64,000 nucleotides of DNA from JACPDH01 sp041671505. GTDB taxonomy: Bacteria; Acidobacteriota; Thermoanaerobaculia; Gp7-AA8. Below the pieces are notes generated by a model that had not been told where the DNA came from, searched no databases, and saw only the letters and a list, made by a program, of their open reading frames with translations. Both the position numbers and the translations under genes were made by a program. The DNA lies in assembly GCA_041671505.1 (NCBI GenBank), contig JBAZBK010000019.1:1-64000 (forward strand), read 5' to 3'. Shown here piece after piece: positions 1 to 8,980 of this stretch (its first letter is position 1; each line of letters begins with the position of its first letter).

Positions 1-170
1 CCGGGACCAAGCTCGGAAACGGGCTCGTTGAGCACCAAAGCGATCACGGTCACGTCAAGGCCACGCCGTCACCATCGTACTCAGTTTCTTACCTCAGGCG
101 CTGCAGCGCGCGCAGTGGGCCGCTCGGGATGACATCCGGTCCGTCCACCTCGAACATCTTCTCCCGAACG
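1..170. other. Window edge without a recognisable gene
   Basis: No open reading frame of convincing size or composition crosses this stretch. A 22-codon minus-strand reading frame (89-157) has a purine-rich GGGAGAAG before its ATG, but it lies beyond the maeB terminator and has no recognisable product, so I do not call it a gene. The stretch may be the decayed end of a gene that lies outside the window. Confidence 0.5.
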
Positions 171-197
171 CAAAACGGCCCGGCTTTCGCCGGGCCG
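171..197 (-). terminator. Rho-independent terminator of maeB
   Basis: Read on the minus strand, a perfect 9-bp stem CGGCCCGGC / GCCGGGCCG with a GAAA tetraloop is followed by TTTTG. It starts about 30 bp after the maeB stop codon, which is the expected place for an intrinsic terminator. Confidence 0.85.
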
Positions 198-228
198 TCG
201 CATTTACGCAAATCAGTTTCGTTTCGCG

Positions 229-2496
229 CTACTTCTTCGCATCCATCAGCTGCGCGTCGAGCACTGCGATAGCAGCCATGTTGACGATGTCGCTGACGTC
301 TACGCCGCGCTGGAGCACGTGCACCGGCTTGGCGATTCCCTGGAGGATCGGGCCGATGACTTCGGCATTGCCGAGGCGCCAGAGAAGCTTGTAGGCGATG
401 TTCGCCGAGTCGAGGTCCGGAAAGATCAGGACGTTCGCGTCGCCCTGGATCGCGCTGAACGGATAGTCGGCCGCTGCGATCTCGGGAACGACCGCGGTGT
501 CGGCCTGCATCTCGCCGTCGACCACGAGGTTAGGCGCCTGCTGGTGGAGAAGCGCGACCGCCTTCTTCACCTTCTCGGCGTGCGGGTTGTTGGTCGATCC
601 GAAGTTCGAGAAGGAGAGCATCGCGACCTTCGGCTCGATGCCGAAGCGGCGCGCCGTGGCAGCCGTCTCGAGCGTGATCTCGACGAGCTCCTCGGCCGTT
701 GGATCGATGTTGACCGTCGTGTCGGCAAGGACGAACTCGCGTCCCTTGAACATCAGCACGTAGGCGCCCGAGACACGCTTGATTCCGGGCTTGGTGCCGA
801 GTACCTGGAGCGCGGGACGGATCGTGTCGGGATAGGCGGCATTCAGGCCTGAGATGACGCCGTCGGCGTCGCCCTGGTCTGCCATGACCATCGCCCAGTA
901 GTTCCGGTTTTTCAGCAGTTTGTAGGCGTCGACGAGTGTCACGCCTTCGCGCTGGCGCAGCTCGTAGAGACGCTGCGCATAGCGATGAAGGTCGGGAGAG
1001 CTTTCGGTGTCGACGATCTTGAGCTTCGGCGAGTCGAACTCGAGCCGCTCGAGAATCGGCTTCACCTGGTCGGGACGCGCGAGCAGGATCACTTCCGCCA
1101 TGTTCTCTTCGACGAGGATCTTGGCGGCGCGAACGATCTTCTCGCTCTCCCCCTCGGGGAAGACGATCCGCTTCGACTTCTGCTTCGCACGGTCGATGAC
1201 CGTGTGCATGATCTTGCGCGAGCGGCCGAGGTGCTCTTCGAGCGCGCGCTTGTAGGCTGCGTAGTCCTGGATCGGCTCGCGCGCGACGCCGGTTTCCGCC
1301 GCCGCCTTCGCGACCGCGATCGGCACGTTGAGCAGGACGCGATAATCGAACGGCTTCGGGATGATGTAGTCGCGGCCGAAGCTGAGCGACGTGAGCGAAT
1401 AAGCCTGCAGGACCGCGTCGGGGATATCTTCCTTCGCGAGATCGGCGAGCGCCTTCGACGCCGCGAGCTTCATCGCCGTGTTGATCTTCGTCGCACGGCA
1501 GTCGAGGGCGCCGCGGAAGATGAAGGGGAAGCCGAGGACGTTGTTGACCTGGTTCGGATAGTCGGAGCGGCCCGTCGCCATGATGCAGTCGGGGCGCGCT
1601 TCCTTCGCATCCTCGTAGGTGATTTCGGGGTCGGGGTTCGACATCGCGAAGATGATCGGGTTCGGCGCCATCGCGCGGACCATGTCCTTCGTCACGAGAC
1701 CGCCGACCGAGAGGCCGACGAGCACGTCGGCGCCCTTGAGGGCGTCGGCGAGCGTCCGCGCGTCGGTCTCGACCGCGTACTCCGTCTTCATCTTGGTCAT
1801 ACCCTCGGTGCGCCCCTTGTAGATGACCCCCTTGGTGTCGACGAGCATCAGGTTCTCGCGCTTGAGGCCGAGCTCCTCGTAGAGCCAGAGGCAGCCGAAC
1901 GCCGCGGCGCCGGCGCCGGAGATGACGAGCCTGACTTCGCTCATCTTCTTGCCGGTAATCTCGAGCGCGTTGATGAGGCCAGCCGCCGAGATAATCGCCG
2001 TGCCGTGCTGGTCGTCATGGAACACCGGGATGTCCATCATGTCCTGCAGGCGCTGCTCGATCTCGAAGCACTCGGGAGCCTTGATGTCCTCGAGGTTGAT
2101 GCCGCCGAACGTCGGCTCGAGCATCTTCACGCAGCGGATGATCTCTTCGGTGTCGTGCGATTCGATCTCGAGGTCGAACACGTCGATGTCGGCGAACCTC
2201 TTGAAGAGGACTCCCTTGCCTTCCATGACCGGCTTGCCTGCTGCCGAACCGATGTTGCCGAGGCCGAGAACCGCGGTGCCGTTCGAGATGACGGCGACGA
2301 GATTTCCTTTGTTCGTGTACTTGTAGACGTCGCCCGGATTCGCGGCGATCTCGAGGCAGGGAACCGCGACGCCCGGCGTGTACGCGAGCGAGAGATCACG
2401 CTGCGTCGCCGTCGGCTTCGTCGGGATCACCTCGGTCTTCCCGGGCCGAGGGAACTGGTGGTAATTCAGGGCATCTTCTTTTTGAATCTTGGCCAT
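229..2496 (-). CDS. maeB: NADP-dependent malic enzyme with phosphotransacetylase-like domain
   Basis: Oxidatively decarboxylates malate to pyruvate in the cytoplasm, generating NADPH. The product is 755 residues, the normal MaeB length. The first ~430 residues are the malic-enzyme part, with LAYTPGVAVPC near the N terminus, the metal/substrate segment VFHDDQHGTA, and a Rossmann motif GAGAAAFG. From about residue 440 (KRIVFPEGE) the chain follows the phosphotransacetylase fold, which in known MaeB proteins is regulatory rather than catalytic. The ATG is preceded by GGAGGAG at six bases. It appears to be transcribed alone: a terminator follows at 171-197, and a repeat-filled 389-bp gap separates it from secF upstream. 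Assignment is firm; cofactor preference is from family knowledge. Confidence 0.96.
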   Translation of the reverse strand: MAKIQKEDALNYHQFPRPGKTEVIPTKPTATQRDLSLAYTPGVAVPCLEIAANPGDVYKYTNKGNLVAVISNGTAVLGLGNIGSAAGKPVMEGKGVLFKRFADIDVFDLEIESHDTEEIIRCVKMLEPTFGGINLEDIKAPECFEIEQRLQDMMDIPVFHDDQHGTAIISAAGLINALEITGKKMSEVRLVISGAGAAAFGCLWLYEELGLKRENLMLVDTKGVIYKGRTEGMTKMKTEYAVETDARTLADALKGADVLVGLSVGGLVTKDMVRAMAPNPIIFAMSNPDPEITYEDAKEARPDCIMATGRSDYPNQVNNVLGFPFIFRGALDCRATKINTAMKLAASKALADLAKEDIPDAVLQAYSLTSLSFGRDYIIPKPFDYRVLLNVPIAVAKAAAETGVAREPIQDYAAYKRALEEHLGRSRKIMHTVIDRAKQKSKRIVFPEGESEKIVRAAKILVEENMAEVILLARPDQVKPILERLEFDSPKLKIVDTESSPDLHRYAQRLYELRQREGVTLVDAYKLLKNRNYWAMVMADQGDADGVISGLNAAYPDTIRPALQVLGTKPGIKRVSGAYVLMFKGREFVLADTTVNIDPTAEELVEITLETAATARRFGIEPKVAMLSFSNFGSTNNPHAEKVKKAVALLHQQAPNLVVDGEMQADTAVVPEIAAADYPFSAIQGDANVLIFPDLDSANIAYKLLWRLGNAEVIGPILQGIAKPVHVLQRGVDVSDIVNMAAIAVLDAQLMDAKK

Positions 2497-2635
2497 TACA
2501 AACTCCTCCGACCGGGCAGTTTAGGTACCGCGTGCACCATCCTGAGTGACCGGCGTGCCAAACCGTTGTGACGTACGTCGCATGGGTCGACCCCGTGGGG
2601 GTCGGAATTGAAAAGCCAGAAAACGGGTGCGGATT

Positions 2636-2753
2636 GTGTGGCGCAGGCACTCCTGCCTGCGCGCGGCGCGCAGCGCCGCCCCCGGGGTTGCACGAATCCA
2701 CCGGTAATCGGGCCGCCTTCGGCGGCGCGCAGGCAGGAGTGCCTGCGCCACAC
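2636..2753. repeat. GC-rich palindromic element, copy 1 (TGTGGCGCAGGC family)
   Basis: The left arm starts GTGTGGCGCAGGCACTCCTG at 2636. The right arm, ending 2753, is its complement (AGGAGTGCCTGCGCCACAC). Each arm is itself a small palindrome (CAGGCA-CTCC-TGCCTG). A second copy sits at 32727-32839, and the first 28 bases of the two copies are identical. The spacer differs, so the outer arms are the conserved part. It lies between two minus-strand genes. Chance reading frames through it give Arg/Cys/His-rich nonsense peptides. Confidence 0.85.
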
Positions 2754-2835
2754 GAGCGACGCGCCCCGCATCCCAGTCATTTCTCAATTTTCAATTCGCA
2801 ACTCAGTCCCACTCCGCCCGCAAAATCTCCCACAT

Positions 2836-2867
2836 ACGAAAAGGCGCGCCGGAGCGCGCCTTTCGTG
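2836..2867. terminator. Hairpin terminator downstream of secF
   Basis: The stem ACGAAAAGGCGCGC / GCGCGCCTTTCGT closes a CGGA loop (one A is unpaired). It begins about 20 bp after the secF stop codon. On the minus strand, the 3' arm ends in A/T-rich sequence. The symmetry would let it act in both directions, but only secF reads into it. Confidence 0.75.
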
Positions 2868-2885
2868 AATCGATGACTGGCCGTC

Positions 2886-4061
2886 CTATCCGCGCGTCGA
2901 GGCAACCTGCTCGGCGCCGCCGCCGTAGAGGCCGGCCTTCTTGGCGACGTACTTGTTCCAGGCGAGAACGATCGCGGGGACGACCGTGACGGTCGAGTAG
3001 GTTCCGCAGATCGAGCCGACCAGGAGCAGCCAGGCGAAGTCGTGGATGACCTCGCCGCCGAAGACGCCGAGGCAGATGAGGATCATCATGACGCAGCCGC
3101 CGGTCAGGACCGTCCGCGAAAGCGTCTGGTTCATCGAGCGGTTCATCAGGTCGGCGAAGCTTTCCTTCGCGCGTGCCTTCTTCGCGTTCTCGCGGACGCG
3201 GTCGTAGACGACGACCGTGTCGTTGACCGAGTAACCGACGATCATGAGGAACGCCGCCACGGTCACGAGCGAGAACTCGCCGCCCACGAGAATGAGGAAC
3301 GCGAGCGACACGAACACGTCGTGCGCGAGGCAGATGATCGCCGCGATGCCGAACTTGAAGTCGAAGCGGAAGGCGATGTAGATGCCCATCGCGAGGACCG
3401 AGAGGAGGATCGCAAGCGCCGCCTTCTTCTGCAGTTCCTCGCCGACCTGGGGACCGACAGTCTCCTGGTTGAGAAGGTTGAACTTGCCGAGCACCGCGCC
3501 CTTCGCGAGGACTTCGGCAGCGGCGGGGGAGAGCCCCGCGGCTCCCTTCACCTCGTCGAGGCTGTGGAAGATGCCGACCGTCGAGCGATGCGCGATGACC
3601 GCGCGCGCCACGGTGAGGTAGTGCTCTTTCGCCACTGTGCCGGTGCCGAGGTTGTCGGGATCGGCGGCGGCGAGAGTCTCGGAGATCGAGCCTGCGCCCT
3701 GATAGTTCAGGTCGAGCTTGCTGATCGTGCCGGAGTTGATCGACTCGTTGAGGCGGCGCACGGCCTGACCGGCATAGTCGGTCTCCTCGGCGATCTCGGG
3801 AAGGCGGATGAGCACCGAGTTGTCAGCCATCTTGCCGTACTGCTGGATGGTTGCATCGGGCATGAGCTTGCGGAGCTCCGGGATCGGCGGCGCTTCCTGG
3901 AAGCGGAGCACGATGTTCGCGCCGCCCGAGAAGTCGATGCCGACGTTGAGCCCCATGGTGAAGTAGCCGACCACGCCCGCGAGGATGATGGCCAGAGAGA
4001 AGAGGACGCCGACGAAGCGCCACTTGATGAAGTTGTAGTTCGTATTGACGAAGATTTCCAT
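2886..4061 (-). CDS. secF: Protein translocase subunit SecF
   Basis: Inner-membrane partner of SecD that uses the proton-motive force to assist late steps of Sec export. 391 residues with one N-terminal transmembrane segment (about 13-33), a periplasmic domain containing the family signature VGIDFSGG, and a cluster of five C-terminal segments. The fourth-helix motif GYSVNDTVVVYDRVREN is the SecF hallmark. It follows secD with a 10-bp gap on the minus strand, and GAGGCA precedes the ATG. Last gene of the lolA-tgt-yajC-secD-secF run, followed by a hairpin terminator. Confidence 0.97.
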   Translation of the reverse strand: MEIFVNTNYNFIKWRFVGVLFSLAIILAGVVGYFTMGLNVGIDFSGGANIVLRFQEAPPIPELRKLMPDATIQQYGKMADNSVLIRLPEIAEETDYAGQAVRRLNESINSGTISKLDLNYQGAGSISETLAAADPDNLGTGTVAKEHYLTVARAVIAHRSTVGIFHSLDEVKGAAGLSPAAAEVLAKGAVLGKFNLLNQETVGPQVGEELQKKAALAILLSVLAMGIYIAFRFDFKFGIAAIICLAHDVFVSLAFLILVGGEFSLVTVAAFLMIVGYSVNDTVVVYDRVRENAKKARAKESFADLMNRSMNQTLSRTVLTGGCVMMILICLGVFGGEVIHDFAWLLLVGSICGTYSTVTVVPAIVLAWNKYVAKKAGLYGGGAEQVASTRG

Positions 4062-4071
4062 CGCTTGTGCC

Positions 4072-5640
4072 TCAGATGCTGATGCTGACCGGCTGCTGCG
4101 TGTTGGGCCGGTTGTAGATGAGGTCGAACATCACGCGCGACACGAAGAACGCGGTGAAGACCGACGCGGCGAGACCGATGAGCAGCGTCACCGCGAAGCC
4201 CTTGACCGGTCCCGTGCCGAACTGGAAGAGGAAGAGCGACGCGATGATCGTCGTCAGGTGGGTGTCGATGATCGTTCCGAAGGCGAGTGTGAAGCCCGAC
4301 TCGATCGAGGCGCGGACCGACTTGCCGCCGCGGAACTCTTCCTTGATGCGCTCGAAGACGAGGACGTTGGAGTCGATCGCCATGCCGAGCGACAGGATCG
4401 TGCCGACGATGCCGGGGAGCGTGAGCGTCGCCTTGAAGTAGGCGAGCATGCCGACGAGGATCACGAGGTTCAGAGTGAGCGCGACCATCGCGTTGATGCC
4501 CGCGCCGCGGTAGTAGATGATCACGAAGATCGTCATCAGCGCGAAGCCGACGATCGAGGCCGTGAGTCCCTGGCGGATCGAGTCACGCCCGAGCGACGGG
4601 CCGACGGTGCGCTCTTCGAGCGTCGTCAGCGAGGCTGGGAGCGAGCCGCTGCGAAGGACCAGCGCGAGGTCACCCGCCTGCTGCGGCGTGAAGCGCCCTT
4701 CGATGATTCCCTCGCCGTCGATCCTGCTGTTGATCGTCGGAGCCGACTTGATCTTGTTGTCGAGCACGATCGCGAGCTGGCGCCCGACGTTCGAGCCGGT
4801 AAGGTTCCCGAACTTCGCGGCGCCCTCGGCGGTCAGCGAGAAACCGATGATCGGCTCGCCGAGACGCCCCTTCTGGACGCGCGCGGTCTTCAGGTCGGTG
4901 CCGGTGACCGGAACCGTCTTCTGCACCGCGTGGAACTCCTTGCCGGTGACGCGGCCGAACGCGTCGAGCGCGTCTCCCGGGAGAATGTCGACCTGCGCGG
5001 CAACTTCGGGCGGGAGCGCGGCGCGAACCGCCTCTTCCGACGGGCCGCTCGTCCCTTCGACGATGCGGAACTGCAGCTGCGCCGTCGTGCGGATGATGTC
5101 CTTCACGCGCTCGGGGTCGTCGACGCCGGGGAGCTGGATGACGATGCGGTCCTTCCCCTGCGGAACGATGATCGGCTCGGTCACTCCAAGCTCGTCGACA
5201 CGATTGCGGATCGTCTCGACCGACTGGGCGACGGCCTGCTGCTCGATGCTCGTCATCGCCTGCGCCTTGATGCGGAACTCGATGCCCTCGGCCGTCCGCT
5301 TCGCATCGAAGTCGGGCAGATGCGTTTCGGCGAGGTTGATGTAGTCGTTCGGATCGACGCCGGCGGGAGCCACGGCCACGAACGTCGTGTCATCGACACG
5401 GCGCGTGGTCGGCACCGGCATGTTGCCCGTGCGCGACTGCGTCTTGAGCCGCTCGGCTGCCTGGTCGGTCTCGGCGCGCAGCGCGTCGCCGAGGTTGACC
5501 CGCATGACGAGGTGGGTTCCGCCTTTGAGGTCGAGACCCAGGTTGATCGGCTCAGGCTTGGCCTTGGTCGGCACGATGCCGACCGCGAAGAGCGCGATCA
5601 CCGCGACAATCAGGATGATCTTCCAGAGGTTCTTGTTCAA
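4072..5640 (-). CDS. secD: Protein translocase subunit SecD
   Basis: Large subunit of the SecDF export motor. I place the start at a TTG at 5640, because AAGGGAG lies five bases upstream and the next residues (LNKNLWKIILI) form the expected first membrane helix; this gives 522 residues. GLDLKGGTHLVMRVN follows the helix (P1 domain head). Six C-terminal membrane segments contain GMAIDSNVLVFERIKEE, the counterpart of the SecF motif. The reading frame stays open upstream of the TTG, but that part overlaps yajC. The gap to yajC is about 13 bp and to secF 10 bp, so the three are almost certainly cotranscribed. Confidence 0.96.
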   Translation of the reverse strand: MNKNLWKIILIVAVIALFAVGIVPTKAKPEPINLGLDLKGGTHLVMRVNLGDALRAETDQAAERLKTQSRTGNMPVPTTRRVDDTTFVAVAPAGVDPNDYINLAETHLPDFDAKRTAEGIEFRIKAQAMTSIEQQAVAQSVETIRNRVDELGVTEPIIVPQGKDRIVIQLPGVDDPERVKDIIRTTAQLQFRIVEGTSGPSEEAVRAALPPEVAAQVDILPGDALDAFGRVTGKEFHAVQKTVPVTGTDLKTARVQKGRLGEPIIGFSLTAEGAAKFGNLTGSNVGRQLAIVLDNKIKSAPTINSRIDGEGIIEGRFTPQQAGDLALVLRSGSLPASLTTLEERTVGPSLGRDSIRQGLTASIVGFALMTIFVIIYYRGAGINAMVALTLNLVILVGMLAYFKATLTLPGIVGTILSLGMAIDSNVLVFERIKEEFRGGKSVRASIESGFTLAFGTIIDTHLTTIIASLFLFQFGTGPVKGFAVTLLIGLAASVFTAFFVSRVMFDLIYNRPNTQQPVSISI

Positions 5641-5653
5641 GGCTACTCCCTTT

Positions 5654-5962
5654 TCAGCTGGCTGCCGTTTCGTCGTTCGCGAGACCGGCAACCGCGTTCT
5701 TGGCAATCTTGATCTTGACGTTTTCCGCGATCCGCAACTGGATCGAGTCGCTGTCCACGCTTTGCACCGTTCCGTAGATGCCGCTGTGGAGAATCACGCG
5801 ATCGCCCTTCTTGAGCTCGGAGATCATGAGCTCGGTCTTCTTCCGGCGGCGATTCTCCGGAATGATGACGATGAAGAAGAAGATGGCGACGATGATGAGC
5901 ATCGGGACGATCGTCCCGAGCATTGACGAGCCTGAGCTCTGGATCATGGCGAGCATGTTCAT
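5654..5962 (-). CDS. yajC: Preprotein translocase accessory subunit YajC
   Basis: Small single-pass inner-membrane protein that copurifies with SecDF. 102 residues from the ATG at 5962. One hydrophobic helix (LGTIVPMLIIVAIFFFIVII) is followed by the basic RRRKK stop-transfer and the conserved ELKKGDRVILHSGIYGTV region. The frame is open to 6007, but residues before MNMLAM are not YajC-like, so I use the inner ATG even though only a weak AAAAAGA precedes it. The yajC-secD-secF order after tgt is the classical bacterial arrangement. Confidence 0.93.
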   Translation of the reverse strand: MNMLAMIQSSGSSMLGTIVPMLIIVAIFFFIVIIPENRRRKKTELMISELKKGDRVILHSGIYGTVQSVDSDSIQLRIAENVKIKIAKNAVAGLANDETAAS

Positions 5963-6100
5963 GTCTTTTTGAGACCGGATGGATCCTTCGGCGCACCCGC
6001 TTCCCATTCACGGGATCGCAGCGGACACACCGTCACTCTCCAAACGGCTCCCTTTCAACCGGAGGTATCGCCCGGGTTATTGCCTTCAGGGTCCGGGATT

Positions 6101-7228
6101 TCATGAATCCCGGACGCTCGACGCCCGCTCCAGGAACGACCGGCGGAAGGCACCGAACGAATCGGACTCGATAGAGTCACGAATTCGCCCCATCAAGTCA
6201 AGGTAAAAGCTGACGTTGTGGATCGTGTTGTAAACGAGAGCCGCGATTTCGCCGGCGATGAAAAGGTGCCGGAGGTAGGCCCGGCTGACGCTCCTGCAGG
6301 TCGGGCAGGAGCACTCGGGATCGAGCGGCCCCGCATCGGCCCGGTAGCGTGCATTCTTGATCTGGACCTTCCCGCCGCTCGTGAACAGGGTCCCGTTGCG
6401 GGCGTTTCGCGTCGGCATGACGCAGTCGAACATGTCGACCCCTGCCGCCACGCCGTCGAGGAGATCCTCCGGCGTTCCGACTCCCATCAGGTAGCGCGCC
6501 TTGTCGGACGGGAGCAGTGGTGCCGTGTAGCGAAGCGTGTCGAGCATCGCCTCCTTCGGCTCGCCCACCGAGAGCCCGCCGATCGCGTAACCGTCGAACG
6601 GAAGCGCCCCGAGCGCCTCGACGCTCAGCTTGCGCAGATCGTGGTGGATGCCGCCCTGCACGATGCCGAAGAGAGACGTCCTGCCGCGACGCATCGTCAG
6701 CGAACGGGCCGCCCAGCGGTGCGTGAGCTCCATCGAGCGCTCCACCTCGGCGCGCGGCAGCCCGCCGGCGGGGCACTCGTCGAACGCCATCGCGATGTCG
6801 ACCCCCATCCGCACCTGAATGTCGACCGCCTTCTCCGGCGAGAGAAAGTGCGTCGACCCGTCGATGTGGCTCCGGAACTCGACCCCTTCCTCGCGAATCT
6901 TCCGGATCTCGGAGAGCGAGTAGATCTGAAAGCCCCCCGAGTCGGTGAGGATGGCGCGGTCCCAGCCGATGAACTTGTGCACGCCTCCCATCTGCTCGAG
7001 CAGCTCGACGCCGGGGCGAAGCATCAGGTGATAGGTGTTGTTGAGGATGATCGAAGGGCCGAGCGCCGCGAGCTGCGAGGTCGTCAGCGACTTCACCGAG
7101 CCCTGTGTGCCGACCGGCATGAACACCGGGGTTTCGATCGCGCCGTGCGGCGTGGAGAGGCGTCCGCGCCGCGCGTCACCGTCGGCGTGCAACAGCTCGA
7201 ACGAAACTCTCTCTTCGGATTGGTTCAC
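6101..7228 (-). CDS. tgt: tRNA-guanine transglycosylase
   Basis: Exchanges guanine 34 for the queuosine precursor preQ1 in tRNAs with GUN anticodons. 375 residues, GTG start, typical family length. ILTDSGGFQ near residue 90 carries the general-acid aspartate; VDMFDCVMPTRNAR holds the nucleophilic aspartate. The C-terminal zinc site is complete (CSCPTCR followed by a histidine in RHLFIAGE). No queuosine-synthesis gene (queC/D/E/F) is in the window, so whether the cell makes or salvages the base cannot be judged here. Sits 138 bp upstream of yajC and 38 bp downstream of lolA. Confidence 0.97.
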   Translation of the reverse strand: MNQSEERVSFELLHADGDARRGRLSTPHGAIETPVFMPVGTQGSVKSLTTSQLAALGPSIILNNTYHLMLRPGVELLEQMGGVHKFIGWDRAILTDSGGFQIYSLSEIRKIREEGVEFRSHIDGSTHFLSPEKAVDIQVRMGVDIAMAFDECPAGGLPRAEVERSMELTHRWAARSLTMRRGRTSLFGIVQGGIHHDLRKLSVEALGALPFDGYAIGGLSVGEPKEAMLDTLRYTAPLLPSDKARYLMGVGTPEDLLDGVAAGVDMFDCVMPTRNARNGTLFTSGGKVQIKNARYRADAGPLDPECSCPTCRSVSRAYLRHLFIAGEIAALVYNTIHNVSFYLDLMGRIRDSIESDSFGAFRRSFLERASSVRDS

Positions 7229-7240
7229 GGCCCTTCAATC

Positions 7241-7268
7241 GTGGCGACGGCCTCTGGCCTCCGCCACT
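7241..7268. repeat. Short GC hairpin, copy 1 (GTGGCGACGGCC family)
   Basis: GTGGCGACGGCC (7241-7252) and GGCCTCCGCCAC (7257-7268) form a 12-bp stem with two mismatches and a 4-nt loop. The element begins inside the stop codon of lolA: read on the minus strand, the gene ends TAG and the repeat starts with that same G (TAGTGGCGGAGG). The same word and the same overlap with a TAG stop occur at 18434. Confidence 0.7.
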
Positions 7269-7956
7269 AGTCCAGCTTCATCGTGTCGACTTTCACCGTG
7301 GGCGGGAGCGCGAGCTTGAAGGCTGCGGGAGGCATCGGCTCGTTTACGCGGATCGCGGTGAATTCGTATCGGGTCACGTCGCCATCGGCTTCGATGTACT
7401 CGAACTTCGAAGTCAGGAAGGTCTTTCGATCGATCCAGATCGTGATGCCTTTCACCCGCTTCGAGACCTGCGAGGTCTTCGGAAGAAGCTCGAGCTTCCA
7501 GGTGGCGTCGCCTTTGCGATCGGAAAAGCGGAACTTGAACCAGGTCGACAGCTCGCCAATCGCGTTCGCCGCCCCCATGTACTTGAAGATCCTGTCCTGG
7601 AAACGGCCGACTTCGATCGTCTCGGCGTGAGAGAGCTTCGGGTAATAGGTCGTCATCCGTCCGGACGCGATCAGCATCGTGACGGGCGTCGGCTCGTCAT
7701 AGCGCCAGAGGACCTTGTCGGGCTTTTCGTAGGCGAAGAAGCCGCGGGACACCTGCGGCTGCGACAGCAGCGCCAATGACTTCTCCTGGACGAACTCGGC
7801 CTGGAGCGACTTCACGGCGGACTGCCGCTTCTGCACTTCCTTCAGTACCTCGTCGAGTGTCTGAGGGTTCTTCGCAGTTGCGGCGGCGCCCGTCGGCGCA
7901 GCGATCGCCACGACGAGGAGAGCGACGGACAATAGCCGGTTTCGCATGCCGCGCAT
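7267..7956 (-). CDS. lolA: Outer-membrane lipoprotein carrier LolA
   Basis: Periplasmic chaperone that carries lipoproteins from LolCDE to the outer membrane. 229 residues from the ATG at 7956; a TTG at 7959 and an ATG at 7947 are alternatives, and no strong ribosome site decides. A signal peptide (RNRLLSVALLVVAIA, cut near GAAATA) is followed by the LolA pattern: SLQAEFVQEKS, a GFFAYEKPDKVLWRYDEP strand pair, and the late ITIWIDRKTFLTSKFEY segment. First gene of the minus-strand export block. The plus-strand neighbour at 8070 is also of the LolA-like barrel type, perhaps a functional partnership. No LolB or LolCDE is present. Confidence 0.88.
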   Translation of the reverse strand: MRGMRNRLLSVALLVVAIAAPTGAAATAKNPQTLDEVLKEVQKRQSAVKSLQAEFVQEKSLALLSQPQVSRGFFAYEKPDKVLWRYDEPTPVTMLIASGRMTTYYPKLSHAETIEVGRFQDRIFKYMGAANAIGELSTWFKFRFSDRKGDATWKLELLPKTSQVSKRVKGITIWIDRKTFLTSKFEYIEADGDVTRYEFTAIRVNEPMPPAAFKLALPPTVKVDTMKLD

Positions 7957-8069
7957 CAACGCCAGCTACCCTCGGATTATTCGCTGCAACCTCGGCGCTC
8001 GCGGGAACGTCAAACATGCGGATGTATACTCAAGTGAACCCCGGAACACAGTCCGGCAGGAGGCTCAAT

Positions 8070-8894
8070 TTGCGCCGAAATGCTCTCTGGATTCTTTCCG
8101 CAGCCATCGTTCTGACCTGTGCGAACGCAGGCGCCGCGCTCCGCTACGAGTTCCGCGAGAACTTGATCATGGAGAACAGCCTCGACTCCAAAGACATGAC
8201 CGCTCGCGCGGTTCTCGACGGCGAGAAGGGGCGCATCGACGTCCTGTCGGGAAATCAGTACACCCCCGGAAGCTACATTCTCCGCGACGGCAAAACCCGC
8301 CTCTACTTCGTCTTCCCCGACCGGAAGCAGTACAACGAGGTTCCCATCAAGAGGGGCCCGAACAAAGAGCAGGCGAATAAAGTCTCGATCGCGAATCCAA
8401 AGATCTCGTTCGAAGAGCTTCCCGACGCACCGGTGATCGCCGGCTATCCGACGCGCCACTACCGGCTCACGACTGCCTATGAGATGTCGATGACCTTCGG
8501 CAAGGTGATCGTCCGGCAGAAGGTCGAGGCGACGATCGACAAGTGGACCACCACGGCGTTCGACGAGTTCATCGCCCAGTACCAGGACGACAGCGATCTG
8601 GCGACCGGCAATTCGGAAGTCGACCTGCTGCTTCAAGCCGAGGCGTCGAAGTTCAAGGGGCTTCCCCTGAAGATGCGTTCCGTCGTCAAGACGACGCCGC
8701 AGCAGCACAAGCAGGACTCGCAGCTCAAACTCCCCTCCACCCGCCAGCGAGTGCGCGAGATGGAGGTCTCGAAGATCGAGCAGATCTCCGTCAGTCCCGA
8801 TCTCTTCATGATTCCGCTCGGCTTCAAGGCGTCGACGGACTCGGCTCCGGCTGCGTCGGCCCACTACCTGACAATGGAACCGACGAAAGAGTAA
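8070..8894 (+). CDS. Secreted LolA-like / DUF4412-type protein
   Basis: Periplasmic protein of unknown function, 274 residues. I choose the TTG at 8070 because a perfect AGGAGG lies six bases upstream (8058-8063) and the next residues (RRNALWILSAAIVLTCANA) form a signal peptide. The body is a run of beta-type segments (ARAVLDGEKGRIDVLSG, ILRDGKTRLYFVFPDRKQYNEV, VIAGYPTRHYRLTTAYEM) resembling DUF4412/LolA-fold proteins that bind lipids or act in envelope assembly. Divergent from lolA. The family assignment is by pattern memory and is moderate; the export call is firm. Confidence 0.7.
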   Translation: MRRNALWILSAAIVLTCANAGAALRYEFRENLIMENSLDSKDMTARAVLDGEKGRIDVLSGNQYTPGSYILRDGKTRLYFVFPDRKQYNEVPIKRGPNKEQANKVSIANPKISFEELPDAPVIAGYPTRHYRLTTAYEMSMTFGKVIVRQKVEATIDKWTTTAFDEFIAQYQDDSDLATGNSEVDLLLQAEASKFKGLPLKMRSVVKTTPQQHKQDSQLKLPSTRQRVREMEVSKIEQISVSPDLFMIPLGFKASTDSAPAASAHYLTMEPTKE

Positions 8895-8980
8895 TCGGCA
8901 GACCCCGGTCCCCCGGGGTTGCCCGTTGAGGTTTCAGTTGCTACCATCCGCCGGACTGAGTACCGAGGCGGGAACGCAAT

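Larger units (their letters stand above)
2497..2885. other. 389-bp intergenic stretch between secF and maeB, repeat-filled
   Basis: No gene is present. The stretch holds the GC-rich palindromic element at 2636-2753, a single pyrimidine-rich AT arm (TTCTCAATTTTCAATTC, about 2782-2798) that looks like half of the AT-rich inverted repeats elsewhere in the window, and the secF terminator at 2836-2867. Short reading frames here are only translations of the palindrome. The maeB promoter should lie in 2497-2630, but I see no convincing -10/-35 pair. Confidence 0.7.

Noticed and set aside
89..157. A 22-codon minus-strand frame with GGGAGAAG before its ATG
   Set aside because: It lies beyond the maeB terminator and is too short to judge; a chance purine run is as likely.
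985..2571. A 528-residue plus-strand reading frame opposite maeB, and similar long Arg-rich frames opposite secD (4045-5712), the M23 peptidase and GHMP kinase (10102-11490), serA and others
   Set aside because: They are antisense to clearly recognisable genes, have the Arg/Asp/Leu-rich composition typical of a high-GC third-codon shadow, and show no domain or start-site evidence.
2496..2876. Several short reading frames giving Cys/His/Arg-rich peptides in the maeB-secF gap, and a similar one at 32714-33664
   Set aside because: They are only translations of the GC-rich palindromic repeat and its surroundings; no ribosome site, no protein-like composition.
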